64,000 nt of DNA from assembly GCA_016707605.1 (NCBI GenBank), contig JADJHJ010000003.1:434001-498000 (forward strand), read 5' to 3'. Of this stretch, positions 27,345-35,076 are shown piece after piece. The notes beneath the pieces were generated by a model. That model saw only the letters and a list, made by a program, of their open reading frames with translations. It made no database searches and was not told the DNA's origin. The position numbers and the translations under genes are program-made. Origin of the DNA: Candidatus Promineofilum glycogenicum (GTDB lineage: Bacteria; Chloroflexota; Anaerolineae; Promineifilales; Promineifilaceae). Every line of letters starts with the position of its first letter. The stretch's first letter is position 1.

Positions 27345-27985
27345 TGACCGCCTCGCCGCCCGTTCGGGTCCTGCTCGTTGACGATCATACGATGGTGCGT
27401 CGCGGGCTGGCTACCTTTTTGAAAGCGTTCGACGACTTGTTGCTGGCCGGCGAGGCGGCGACGGGCGAAGCGGCTATCCAGTTATGCGGCCGACTCATGC
27501 CCGATGTAGTGCTGATGGACCTGGTCATGCCGGGCATGGATGGCGTGGAGACGACCCGCCTCATTCGACAAAAGTATCCGACGGTCAAGGTAATCGCCCT
27601 GACCAGCTTCAACGAAGAAGGCCGGGTTCAGAGTGTGTTGCGGGCCGGAGCCATCAGCTATCTGCTCAAGGACGTATCGGCCGATGAGCTGGCCAACGCT
27701 ATCCGCGCCGCGCACGCCGGCCGCTCGACCCTCTCCCCGGCGGCCGCCCAGGCCCTGATCCACACCACCGTCAAACCATCGGCCCTGGGCTATGACCTGA
27801 CGGTGCGCGAGCGGGAAGTGCTGGCCCTGATGGTGACCGGTCTCAACAACAGCGAGATCGCCGCCGAGTTGGGTGTCAGTCCCTCGACGATCAAGTCCCA
27901 CGTCAGCCATATCCTGACCAAATTCGGCGTCGCCGGCCGCACGGAAGCGGTAGCCCTGGCTGTGCGCCATCACGTCATCAACTGA
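27341..27985 (+). CDS. NarL/LuxR-family response regulator
   Basis: A 214-residue two-domain regulator. The receiver domain (1-120) has the acidic pair DDH, phospho-acceptor Asp in VVLMDLVMPGMDG and the switch lysine in YLLKDVSADEL. The C-terminal GerE/LuxR helix-turn-helix (about 150-210) has LTVREREVLALMVTGLNNSEIA and STIKSHVSHILTKFGVAGRTEA. It is translationally coupled to the kinase (4-bp overlap). Palindromic C5-N4-G5 motifs upstream of two nearby genes (28044 and 31240) are candidate binding sites, an inference from repeated occurrence. Confidence 0.93.
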   Translation: MMTASPPVRVLLVDDHTMVRRGLATFLKAFDDLLLAGEAATGEAAIQLCGRLMPDVVLMDLVMPGMDGVETTRLIRQKYPTVKVIALTSFNEEGRVQSVLRAGAISYLLKDVSADELANAIRAAHAGRSTLSPAAAQALIHTTVKPSALGYDLTVREREVLALMVTGLNNSEIAAELGVSPSTIKSHVSHILTKFGVAGRTEAVALAVRHHVIN

Positions 27986-28043
27986 ACCTCGCTTAGCCCG
28001 CAAAGGCTACACCAGCTCTCCGCCTCCCTCCCGCCGGCGCGAA

Positions 28044-28111
28044 TCCCCCAACTGGGGGAGCCTCATATCCCCTGACAAGCCGATGTGACCGGCTGGCGTT
28101 CGGGATACGAT
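28044..28111 (+). promoter_or_regulatory. Shared promoter module, copy A (TCCCCC-N4-GGGGGA ... TACGAT)
   Basis: TCCCCC-AACT-GGGGGA at 28044-28059, ATCCCC shortly after, then GCTGG and TACGAT (28106-28111) as a -10-like hexamer. The order and elements match copy B at 31240-31307. It may drive the small gene at 28219. Confidence 0.6.
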
Positions 28112-28218
28112 CATCCTGTACCCCTATTCCATCTGTCAGGCGAATACAGTACACCGATGCAGTAAGGTGGGAATACCAGACCGGCCCGCCCTGGGTATCC
28201 TGGCACGGGTGCGAGGGA

Positions 28219-28476
28219 ATGAAGATGGTCGCGACAGAGATCGTGTTTCACAACATGGCCGAACTCAGGGTCCAGATGCAACTATACGACGGACGCTCGC
28301 TGGCCGGCACCTGTGTGGTCGGGCCGGGCGAGAGCGGCACTCTACCGGCTGAGTTGGAGCGCTATGACATCTACTTGAAGAACAGCATTACCGGTTGGGA
28401 GATTGGGCACCAACTGAACAGCGCGGCCAGGACCCTGACGTTGAGCCAGCAAAACGGGCGCCATGTGATTACGTGA
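28219..28476 (+). CDS. Small hypothetical protein
   Basis: An 85-residue protein that I do not recognise. It is mostly beta-type sequence (VQMQLYDGRSLAGTCVVGPGESGTL) without signal peptide, membrane segment or cysteine cluster (one Cys). The start is supported by a GAGGG site 5 bp upstream. It follows a promoter module shared with the element at 31240 and precedes another small gene by 54 bp. Stress-associated small genes often cluster this way, but no function can be assigned. Confidence 0.55.
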   Translation: MKMVATEIVFHNMAELRVQMQLYDGRSLAGTCVVGPGESGTLPAELERYDIYLKNSITGWEIGHQLNSAARTLTLSQQNGRHVIT

Positions 28477-28529
28477 CAGGTGCGGGAAACGCGCGGGCAA
28501 AGGCACCGCGGTGAAGCGAGGTGACATAG

Positions 28530-28775
28530 ATGACTCTGAGATTCGACGTGTGGCTCAAAGAGCAGCAGTCGCGGCAAGACGAGATCGGCGAATTGGCGCG
28601 CATTCCCAGTATGAGCGGGCCTGAATCTACACCCTCCAGGCGCGTCGTGGACGAACACCACAATTGGGTGGACATCGTCATAAAAATGGTCGATGCGCGA
28701 CACATTCCCGTGTTCAATGACGCCTGGCAAGAGTTTCTATCGGCGAAACAGGCAGCGCAAGGGGCTTCGGATTGA
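28530..28775 (+). CDS. Small hypothetical protein, weakly YozE-like
   Basis: An 81-residue acidic helical protein. RFDVWLKEQQSRQDEIGELA near the N-terminus recalls the small SAM-like (YozE) proteins whose pattern is a WL-x-x-Q start followed by DDPIGDLA. HHNWVDIVIKMVDARHIP and FNDAWQEFLSAKQAA follow. The resemblance is by eye and weak. It is 54 bp after the 28219 gene and probably in the same transcript. A GCGAGGTGA stretch precedes the ATG. Confidence 0.5.
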   Translation: MTLRFDVWLKEQQSRQDEIGELARIPSMSGPESTPSRRVVDEHHNWVDIVIKMVDARHIPVFNDAWQEFLSAKQAAQGASD

Positions 28776-28919
28776 CCGAGGCTGCCTGGACACTCAGTTA
28801 TGAACGGCATACTCCTGACCATAATCCCGAGCCAACACAGCTCCTAAACTGTCGCGGCCAGTATTACGCATGCAGGATGTAGGATTAGAGACGGGCAAAC
28901 CCGTTAAGGAAGATGCGAA

Positions 28920-31075
28920 GTGACTGACAAAACGTTCATAGATAGACCGAGGAAGGGGGTCGTCTTTCTAATGGCCGTCCTTCTAATGGCCATGGCGCTC
29001 CTGGTGAGCGCTCATGTCTCGCAGGCTGTGGCTACTGCCCCATCCCTGGGTACAGCGGGGAGCTTTGCCGTCCTGGGGGTTCGACCGTGACCAACACGGG
29101 GCCTAGCCTCATCACCGGCGATCTGGGTGTTGCGCCCGGATCGGCGATCGTCGGTTTCTTTCCGAGCACACCGGGAGGGCCAGGCACAGTGATAGGCACG
29201 CAACATGCGGCCGATGCTGTCGCCTTGCAGGCTCAGGCCGACGCCGCGACAGCCTATACCGCGCTGTCCGGTCAGGCCTGTGACTTCACGCATCCATTGA
29301 TCGCCAACATCGGCGGCTCGACGTTGGCGCCGGGCGTCCACTGTTTTCCGTCCTCGGCGGCCATCACGGGCATCCTCACCCTGGATGCCGCGGGCGACCC
29401 GAACGCGGTCTGGGTCTTCAACATCAAAAGCACGCTCGTTACCGCCTCCGCCTCGTCCGTGCTCATCATCAATGGTGGCAACGCTTGTAACGTGTTCTGG
29501 CGCGTCGGCAGCTCCGCGACGCTTAACACAACCACGGCGTTCCAGGGCAACATCCTGGCGCTGGCCAACATTAGCGCCCTGACCGGCGCCACCGTGTCCG
29601 GCCGGCTTCTGGCGCAAACCGCGGCGGTGACTCTAGACACCAATCGGGTCTCTCTGCCGACAAACTGTGGCGTTCAGCCGCCTGAACCGGGCAACATCGT
29701 CATCGAGGCGCAAACCCTCCCCGACGGCAGCACGGTGGACTTCAACTTCAGCGCCGCCTACGCCAACTTCATGCTGTCCGACGGCGAGACCAACGACTCC
29801 GGCAACCTGGCCGCCGGCCAATACCTCATTGACGCGACTGTGCCCCCGGGTTGGGAGTTGACGAGCATCGTCTGCACTTCGGCCGGCGGCAGCACGTGGA
29901 TCGTTAACTTGCCTGACAGTTCCGTTCAAGTGCAGTTGGCGGCCGGCGACACTGTGAGCTGCGTGTTCAATATGACGCAGCTGCCGCCGTCCGATCCGGG
30001 CAACATCATCGTCGAGAAGCAGACCCTCCCCGATGGCAACGCGACGAGCTTCAGCTTCATCGCCGACTATGGCAGCTTCGCTCTGTCCGACGGCCAGACC
30101 GACGACTCCGGCGATCTGATCGCGGGCCTGTATGACATCGCCGAGAACGTGCCCACGGGTTGGGACCTGACGAGCATCGTCTGCTCTTCGGGCGACGGCA
30201 GCACGTGGACGATTAACCTGCCCAATGGCGCTGTCGCCGTGCAGTTGACAGCCGGGGACACCGTGACCTGTATCTTCACCAATACGCAGGAGCCGGCGCC
30301 GCCCAGCATCTGCATCCAAGGCGCGGCCGATTACCAGCGCACCACCATCCTCGGCGTGGGAATGGGCAGCGATACCGCCCACAAGAACGTTGTCACTCTG
30401 GCCATCCCCAACTGGCAGACCGTAGATTCGCTCTACGGGCAGTTGGCGGGGGAGCAGAACGGGGCAGCGAAGTATGTGCGGTTTATCTATCCCAATAACA
30501 CCTACAATCAGGTTAACAACCTGACCAGCCCGGCCTATCGCCAGTGGGCAACCTTCTGGTATGGCGCCGACCTCCAGCCGGCAGCCAACATTCGCGGCCG
30601 TTGGTTCCTCCAGACCTCCGGCACCAAGGGTCACATCCCGCGCGCGTTCCTCCTGTACCCGACATATCACACCCAGCAACCCTACGTCAACGTCTTCGAC
30701 CCGCTGGCCCTGGACGAGAGTAACCAAAACCACGTTTACTATGAAGTCGCTAAGGGCTGGATTGCCGAGCAGCAGTACCGGATGGCGATTCCCGCGCCGC
30801 TGGCAGCGGTCACGATCGTTGTCCAGGTAGCGCTTGTCGAGAACGATAAAGACAATCGCCCGCTGCAGTTGACTGTCTCGGCCGACGGCGCGACGCCGCA
30901 GACGGTCAGCCCCATCGGGCCGTCGCACGGCAACCTGCTCAACATCGTCACGTTTTCGCTGAACATTCCGGCCGGCACCGACGAAATCGTGCTGGACCTG
31001 GTGTCGCCGACCCCGAACGGGGATTCAGGGGCTATGGTTGGCGTGACCGCGTACTATGCCTGCGAGGTCAATTGA
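28920..31075 (+). pseudogene. DUF3494 (ice-binding-like) secreted adhesin, frameshifted after the signal peptide
   Basis: A GTG at 28920, preceded by AAGGAAG, starts a signal peptide (VVFLMAVLLMAMALLVSA) and the mature start ATAPSLGTAGSFAVLG, then hits a TGA at about 29087. The next frame continues with TVTNTGPSLITGDLGVAPGS, the standard DUF3494 continuation. One extra G in the G5 run at 29075-29079 would join the two. After the DUF3494 domain (to about base 29680) come two ~100-residue beta repeats starting PGNIVIEAQTLPDGS and PGNIIVEKQTLPDGN (SpaA/prealbumin-like fold). An unrecognised C-terminal domain (ICIQGAADYQRTTI onward) ends the protein. Such proteins act as ice-binding or surface adhesins. 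Real disruption and a sequencing slip are both possible. Confidence 0.75.
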
Positions 31076-31239
31076 AACGAACGTCAAGTCAACTAACCGC
31101 CCAGAGAGTGAGGCGAGAATCCTCCGCAGATAGAGGACGACGAATGTAACCTTGATGGTTAGACAAGAAGTCGGATTTCCAAGGAGATCAGGCTTCTTGT
31201 TGTCTGTTACCAGCTTGGTGGGTCGCTGACTGATGCCTC

Positions 31240-31307
31240 TCCCCCGGTTGGGGGATAGCAATACTCCCCATCCAGGGGATGATATCAGAAGCTGGTCGGA
31301 GTACGAT
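31240..31307 (+). promoter_or_regulatory. Shared promoter module, copy B (TCCCCC-N4-GGGGGA ... TACGAT)
   Basis: TCCCCC-GGTT-GGGGGA at 31240-31255, a second palindrome TCCCC-N5-GGGGA at 31265-31279, then GCTGG and TACGAT (31302-31307). The hexamer is followed after 6 bp by ATG at 31314, which suggests a leaderless transcript. Closely parallels copy A at 28044-28111. The rest of 31076-31313 shows no gene. Confidence 0.6.
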
Positions 31308-31313
31308 TAACAC

Positions 31314-31406
31314 ATGACTCGTGTATTTTTGGCCGACAGCCAACCGGAAGTGCGTTCGGCCCTTCGTTTGGTACTGCTAGACCTCCACATGCCGGTGGTC
31401 TACACA
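31314..31406 (+). pseudogene. Remnant of a response-regulator receiver domain
   Basis: MTRVFLADSQPEVRSALRLV followed by LDLHMPVV looks like the first ~30 residues of a CheY-type receiver domain. Beyond this the reading frame continues with unrelated sequence and lacks the phospho-acceptor region. It retains what looks like an intact promoter (31240-31307). I read it as the 5' remnant of a deleted regulator gene whose promoter may now serve the Lys-rich gene downstream. Confidence 0.5.
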
Positions 31407-31553
31407 CTCTGGCAGACGGCCCGGCGTCAGCCGATTCGGTGCGTCCGGGGACGAGATCGCCCAGTAAACCTGAAGTGGTTAGAGGCAGCTCAGCCGAACC
31501 ATCTGTTGGCTGCCTCTGATCACACTTTGCAAACACACGTAGGAGAAACAATT

Positions 31554-31682
31554 ATGGCTAAGACCAAGAACAAAAAGAAAGGTACGGACAAGAATAAGCC
31601 GGCGAAAACGCTGAAGGAAAAGAAACGGGACAAGAAGGACAAGAAGAAAGGCGCGGAGCAACCCGGCATCTTCCCGGAATAG
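31554..31682 (+). CDS. Small lysine-rich protein
   Basis: A 42-residue, strongly basic protein (MAKTKNKKKGTDKNKPAKTL..., ending EQPGIFPE), about 40 percent Lys by eye. The ATG at 31554 has an AGGAG site 8 bp upstream. It is in frame with a longer open frame from 31314, but the own ribosome site and the abrupt composition change favour this start. Short Lys-rich proteins may bind nucleic acid, but nothing here proves it. Confidence 0.6.
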   Translation: MAKTKNKKKGTDKNKPAKTLKEKKRDKKDKKKGAEQPGIFPE

Positions 31683-31808
31683 CCGCTGACGTGGCGTTCG
31701 CCGCCAGACCCGCGTGCATACGATCGGCAACCTTAGCCCGCTGATTTAGCCGAATGCTGCGCGGGCCGGCTGAACCAACTTGACGACAAGATTTGAGAGG
31801 CAACTGAG

Positions 31809-32174
31809 ATGAATGGTACCGATTTAGAACTCCAATATGACAACCGTAACCCGGGCTACTTTGTGGCCGGGATGCTGCTGGGCAGCCTGATCGGCGCGCT
31901 GATCGGCGCACTGGTGATGCTGCTGTTAGCGCCGCAGTCGGGCGTCAGGACCCGCAAGCAGATCCAGCGCAAGAGCCGGGATATACGCCTGAAGACGACC
32001 GATGCCGTTGATGACACCGTAGACCAGGTGCGAGGCAAGGCCCACGACATCACGTCCGGCATTCACGATCAGGCCGAGGCGTTGCAACAACGCGGCGTGG
32101 ACATGGTCGACCACCAGAAAGAGCGCTGGTCGCCCGTCCTCGAAGCCGGAAAAGCGGCCGTCAACGGGTCCTGA
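31809..32174 (+). CDS. YtxH-domain membrane protein
   Basis: A 121-residue protein with one N-terminal membrane segment (about residues 17-40, GYFVAGMLLGSLIGALIGALVMLLL) followed by APQSGVRTRKQIQRKSRD. This is the Gly-rich helix plus basic stretch of the YtxH/GvpP-like general stress family. The C-terminal half is helical and polar (AVDDTVDQVRGKAHDITSGI). It sits among small stress-type genes and before two AI-2E-type permeases. A GAGAGG site lies upstream of the ATG. Confidence 0.8.
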   Translation: MNGTDLELQYDNRNPGYFVAGMLLGSLIGALIGALVMLLLAPQSGVRTRKQIQRKSRDIRLKTTDAVDDTVDQVRGKAHDITSGIHDQAEALQQRGVDMVDHQKERWSPVLEAGKAAVNGS

Positions 32175-32287
32175 GCCAGGTGCATTCCACTTGAAGAAAA
32201 GGTCGTGACTGTGGCGTTTCTGCATGGCGTTCCCGAACCACCGTGGCCCGGATAACCGTGGCCGCGACTTATTGATCGTGCAATGCA

Positions 32288-32521
32288 ATGGCCTTACGAG
32301 TGAATCTGGAGGATAAGCTGAACCAACAACGCATCGCCATTTCCTGCACCTATCAAACAACAGAGGATTTCCTGTACTGGTTGAGAGAGAAAAAGGCCGT
32401 GGAAAAGCAAGTGGCTGAGCGTGTCGCTCTTTTTGACCGGCGGGCCGTCATGGTTTGGGTCGATGATGGCGGGCGAACCATTGCCGCCGCCGACGAAGCC
32501 AGGGAGCCGGCTGGAGATTGA
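32288..32521 (+). CDS. Small hypothetical protein upstream of AI-2E permeases
   Basis: A 77-residue protein (MALRVNLEDKLNQQRIAISC...) with no recognised domain, no membrane segment and one Cys. It ends one base before the ATG of the following permease gene, which suggests coupling. Its own ribosome site is weak. Codon pattern looks coding, but confidence is moderate. Confidence 0.5.
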   Translation: MALRVNLEDKLNQQRIAISCTYQTTEDFLYWLREKKAVEKQVAERVALFDRRAVMVWVDDGGRTIAAADEAREPAGD

Positions 32522-32522
32522 A

Positions 32523-33800
32523 ATGTCGGACGTCGCCTTCTCTCCTCGCATGACGTGGACGTTCTGGCGGGTCGTGTGGGCCACGCTCGTCTTCGCGTGT
32601 CTCGGGCTGAGCTTCTGGCTGCTTTACCGCTTTAGCCAGGTCGTCTTTACCTTGTTTGTCGCCCTTCTGTTGGGCACGATCCTCCGGCCCGCCGTTAGCG
32701 CTCTGCAACGGCGCGGCCTGCCGGGCAATGTCGCAGTCATCCTCATCTATCTCCTGCTGCTGGCCCTGATCGTCGGCTTCGGGGTGCTGGTAGTGCCTCT
32801 GATAGTGACCCAGACGACCACGATTGTGGCCGCGACGCCCGGCTATCTCCAGACGGCGAGCGCTTGGCTGGTCGACAACCCGAACCCGTTGATCGGCCGC
32901 CTGGGTGACCTCTTCGCGGCCAGTCTGTTACCCGACCAATCGCCGTTGCGGCAATCGGGACAGGAGATACTGGACATAGCCGGCCAGGCCCTGGGGTACA
33001 TCGGCTCGGCCTCGCAGGCGTTCCTGACAGCCGTAGCCATCCTGCTGATCGCCTTCTACTGGACACTGGACGGGCCGCGCTACGTCAGGTCGCTGGTCTT
33101 GCTCCTGCCCAAAGACAGTCGCGAGAGCACTCAGGAGCTTATGGGGGCCATCGAAACCAAAGTCAGCGCCTATATCGCCGGACAGGGCGTCCTGATGCTG
33201 GCCGTAGGCGGCATGGCGCTGGCCGCCTATTGGGCCATCGGCTTGCCCTACGTCCTGGTCCTGGCGCTTGTAGCCGGGCTGATGGAAGCCGTTCCCCTCG
33301 TCGGGCCGTTGTTGGGGGCCGTTCCGGCCGGCTTGGTCGCCTTGTCCCTGGGGCCGGACAAGCTGGTGTGGGTGATCGTTGTGACTTTGATTATCCAGCA
33401 GTTAGAGAACAGCCTGCTGGTGCCGCGCGTCATGCGCAAAGCGGTGGGCGTCAATCCATTCGTATCGCTGTTAGCGATATTTGCCTTTAGCTCGCTGCTG
33501 GGAGTTCCCGGCGCGCTCATGGCCATTCCCACGGCGGCCATTATCCAGTTGCTGCTCGACCGCTACGTCTTTCGCCCCGGAGCGCTGGAGCCGGAGATAC
33601 CGACAGGCCGTGACCTGGCCGGCCGATTGCGCTATGAGGCGCAAGACCTGGCCCAGGACTTGCGCAAGCAGGCGCGGCTCAAGAAGTCAGGTTCAAGCCA
33701 GACAGTTAAACAGATCGATCAACTGATGGACGAGATCGAGTCCGTCACCGTCGACCTTGACGCGTTGCTGGCCCAGAGCAGCGGGACAGGCACATCATGA
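32523..33800 (+). CDS. AI-2E family transporter, first copy
   Basis: A ~425-residue polytopic protein (about eight membrane segments) of the AI-2E/TqsA/PerM family. Evidence is the central GQGVLMLAVGGMALAAYWAIGLPYVLVLALVAGLMEAVPLVGPLLGAVPA region (read in parts: GLPYVLVLALVAG, EAVPLVGPLLG), LIIQQLENSLLVPRVM and GVPGALMAIPTAAIIQL. ATG 32523 is chosen over an in-frame upstream start (32421) because the extra residues overlap the preceding gene and a GGAG site lies 7 bp before it. A charged ~70-residue C-terminal tail is cytoplasmic. Substrates in the family differ (AI-2, Na+/H+ and others), so none is assigned. Confidence 0.88.
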   Translation: MSDVAFSPRMTWTFWRVVWATLVFACLGLSFWLLYRFSQVVFTLFVALLLGTILRPAVSALQRRGLPGNVAVILIYLLLLALIVGFGVLVVPLIVTQTTTIVAATPGYLQTASAWLVDNPNPLIGRLGDLFAASLLPDQSPLRQSGQEILDIAGQALGYIGSASQAFLTAVAILLIAFYWTLDGPRYVRSLVLLLPKDSRESTQELMGAIETKVSAYIAGQGVLMLAVGGMALAAYWAIGLPYVLVLALVAGLMEAVPLVGPLLGAVPAGLVALSLGPDKLVWVIVVTLIIQQLENSLLVPRVMRKAVGVNPFVSLLAIFAFSSLLGVPGALMAIPTAAIIQLLLDRYVFRPGALEPEIPTGRDLAGRLRYEAQDLAQDLRKQARLKKSGSSQTVKQIDQLMDEIESVTVDLDALLAQSSGTGTS

Positions 33801-34975
33801 CCAGGCAACTGATCCTATTCGGTATGGCTGTCATGGTTACCGCATTGGGAGTACTGCTCTTGTGGCAGTTCCGCCTCGTCTTTGTCTATGTCCTGTTCTC
33901 CCTGGCGCTGGCTGCGGCGATACGTCCTCTGGCCAAGCGCCTGACAGAGCGCAGCCGGGTCAGGCGTCTGGGTCTGCTCCTATTCTTCCTGATGATTCTG
34001 GGCGGGTTCTCCGTTCTGCTTGTTCTGAGCGCGGCCGAAGCGGCCGGCGACGTACAGCGTCTGGCCGGTCAGGTATCGGTTCAGGATGAATGGCAGCAAC
34101 CGGAATGGTTGGTAGGAACAGCTTTTCAAGAGGTACTCGACGAGCGGTTGCCGGCGCCGAGTGCGCTCTTCGGCGCGTTGGCCGGCGATCAAGGGCAGCT
34201 TGTACTGCCGACGCTGTTTGGGTTCACGCAGAACATCATCAGTGTCGTGAGCGCCGCTCTGGTCATCCTGTTTCTGAGCATCTATTGGAGCGTCGATCAG
34301 GTTCATTTCGAACGGCTGTGGCTCTCGCTGCTGCCGGTCGGCGGGCGCGCGCGCGTGCGCGACATCTGGCGGACGACCGAGCCGGAACTCGGCGCTTACA
34401 TCCGCAATGCGGCCATCCGCAGCGTTCTGGCTGGTCTTGTGCTCGGTCTGGGCTATTGGGCACTCGGATCGCCATATCCGACACTGCTGGCGCTGATCGG
34501 CGCTCTGGCACTGCTGATCCCGATGGTAGGGGTAGCTGTGGCCGTCATCGCGCCCCTGCTGGTGGGCTTGCTGACCAGCGTCCATCTCACTCTTTTCACA
34601 GTCCTGTTTACGATCGCAGTCCTGGCGGCCTTGAAGCTATGGGTTGAACCGCGCCTCTTCAGACGCGGGCACTATAATCCTATTCTCACTGTCGTCATCC
34701 TCATGGCTTTGGCCGATACTTTTGGGCTTGTGGGCCTCATTATTGCACCCCCCTTGTCAGTCGTCTGCCAGATTCTTTGGAGTCGCCTGGTTACTCGCCG
34801 TGCCGTTTCCGGCGCGGCCGGCGAGATTTCAGACCTCAAGGCACGGCAGCTACAGGTGAGGGAGATCGTTGAGGGGATGGAGGCACCACCGCCGTTGGTG
34901 ACGAGTAGCCTGGAACGGCTGACCAGACTGCTGGAGCAGGCGGAATCAACCCTTGCCGTAACCACAACTTCGTGA
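33797..34975 (+). CDS. AI-2E family transporter, second copy
   Basis: A 392-residue paralog of the preceding permease, overlapping it by 4 bp (ATGA). About seven to eight membrane segments. Family features are LGYWALGSPYPTLLALIGALALLIPMVGVAVAVIAP in the middle (read in parts) and LKLWVEPRLFRRGHYNPILTVV near the C-terminus. It is more diverged, and the EAVPLVGP element is LLIPMVGV here. Tandem, coupled copies suggest that the two may form a heteromeric transporter; this is an inference. Confidence 0.82.
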   Translation: MTRQLILFGMAVMVTALGVLLLWQFRLVFVYVLFSLALAAAIRPLAKRLTERSRVRRLGLLLFFLMILGGFSVLLVLSAAEAAGDVQRLAGQVSVQDEWQQPEWLVGTAFQEVLDERLPAPSALFGALAGDQGQLVLPTLFGFTQNIISVVSAALVILFLSIYWSVDQVHFERLWLSLLPVGGRARVRDIWRTTEPELGAYIRNAAIRSVLAGLVLGLGYWALGSPYPTLLALIGALALLIPMVGVAVAVIAPLLVGLLTSVHLTLFTVLFTIAVLAALKLWVEPRLFRRGHYNPILTVVILMALADTFGLVGLIIAPPLSVVCQILWSRLVTRRAVSGAAGEISDLKARQLQVREIVEGMEAPPPLVTSSLERLTRLLEQAESTLAVTTTS

Positions 34976-35040
34976 GTTTCGCTCGCGAGAATCCTAATGA
35001 CCTGGAGATTGCCGGCATCACCGGTCCTCCGCTCTGCCCA

Positions 35041-35068
35041 TTGCGCCCCCCACCCATTGGGCTAGACT
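35041..35068 (+). promoter_or_regulatory. Putative murJ promoter
   Basis: TTGCGC (35041-35046), 16-bp spacer, TAGACT (35063-35068), then ATG at 35077. The -10 element is only 8 bp from the start codon, so the transcript may be leaderless or nearly so. Confidence 0.4.
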
Positions 35069-35076
35069 AGCCCTAC

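Noticed and set aside
28167..28352. 61-codon frame overlapping the start of the 28219 gene
   Set aside because: Arg/Gly-rich, no ribosome site, in a different frame from the better-supported gene.
31314..31682. Single 122-residue protein
   Set aside because: The composition changes abruptly at 31554, where there is a separate AGGAG and ATG. The 5' part looks like a receiver-domain fragment.
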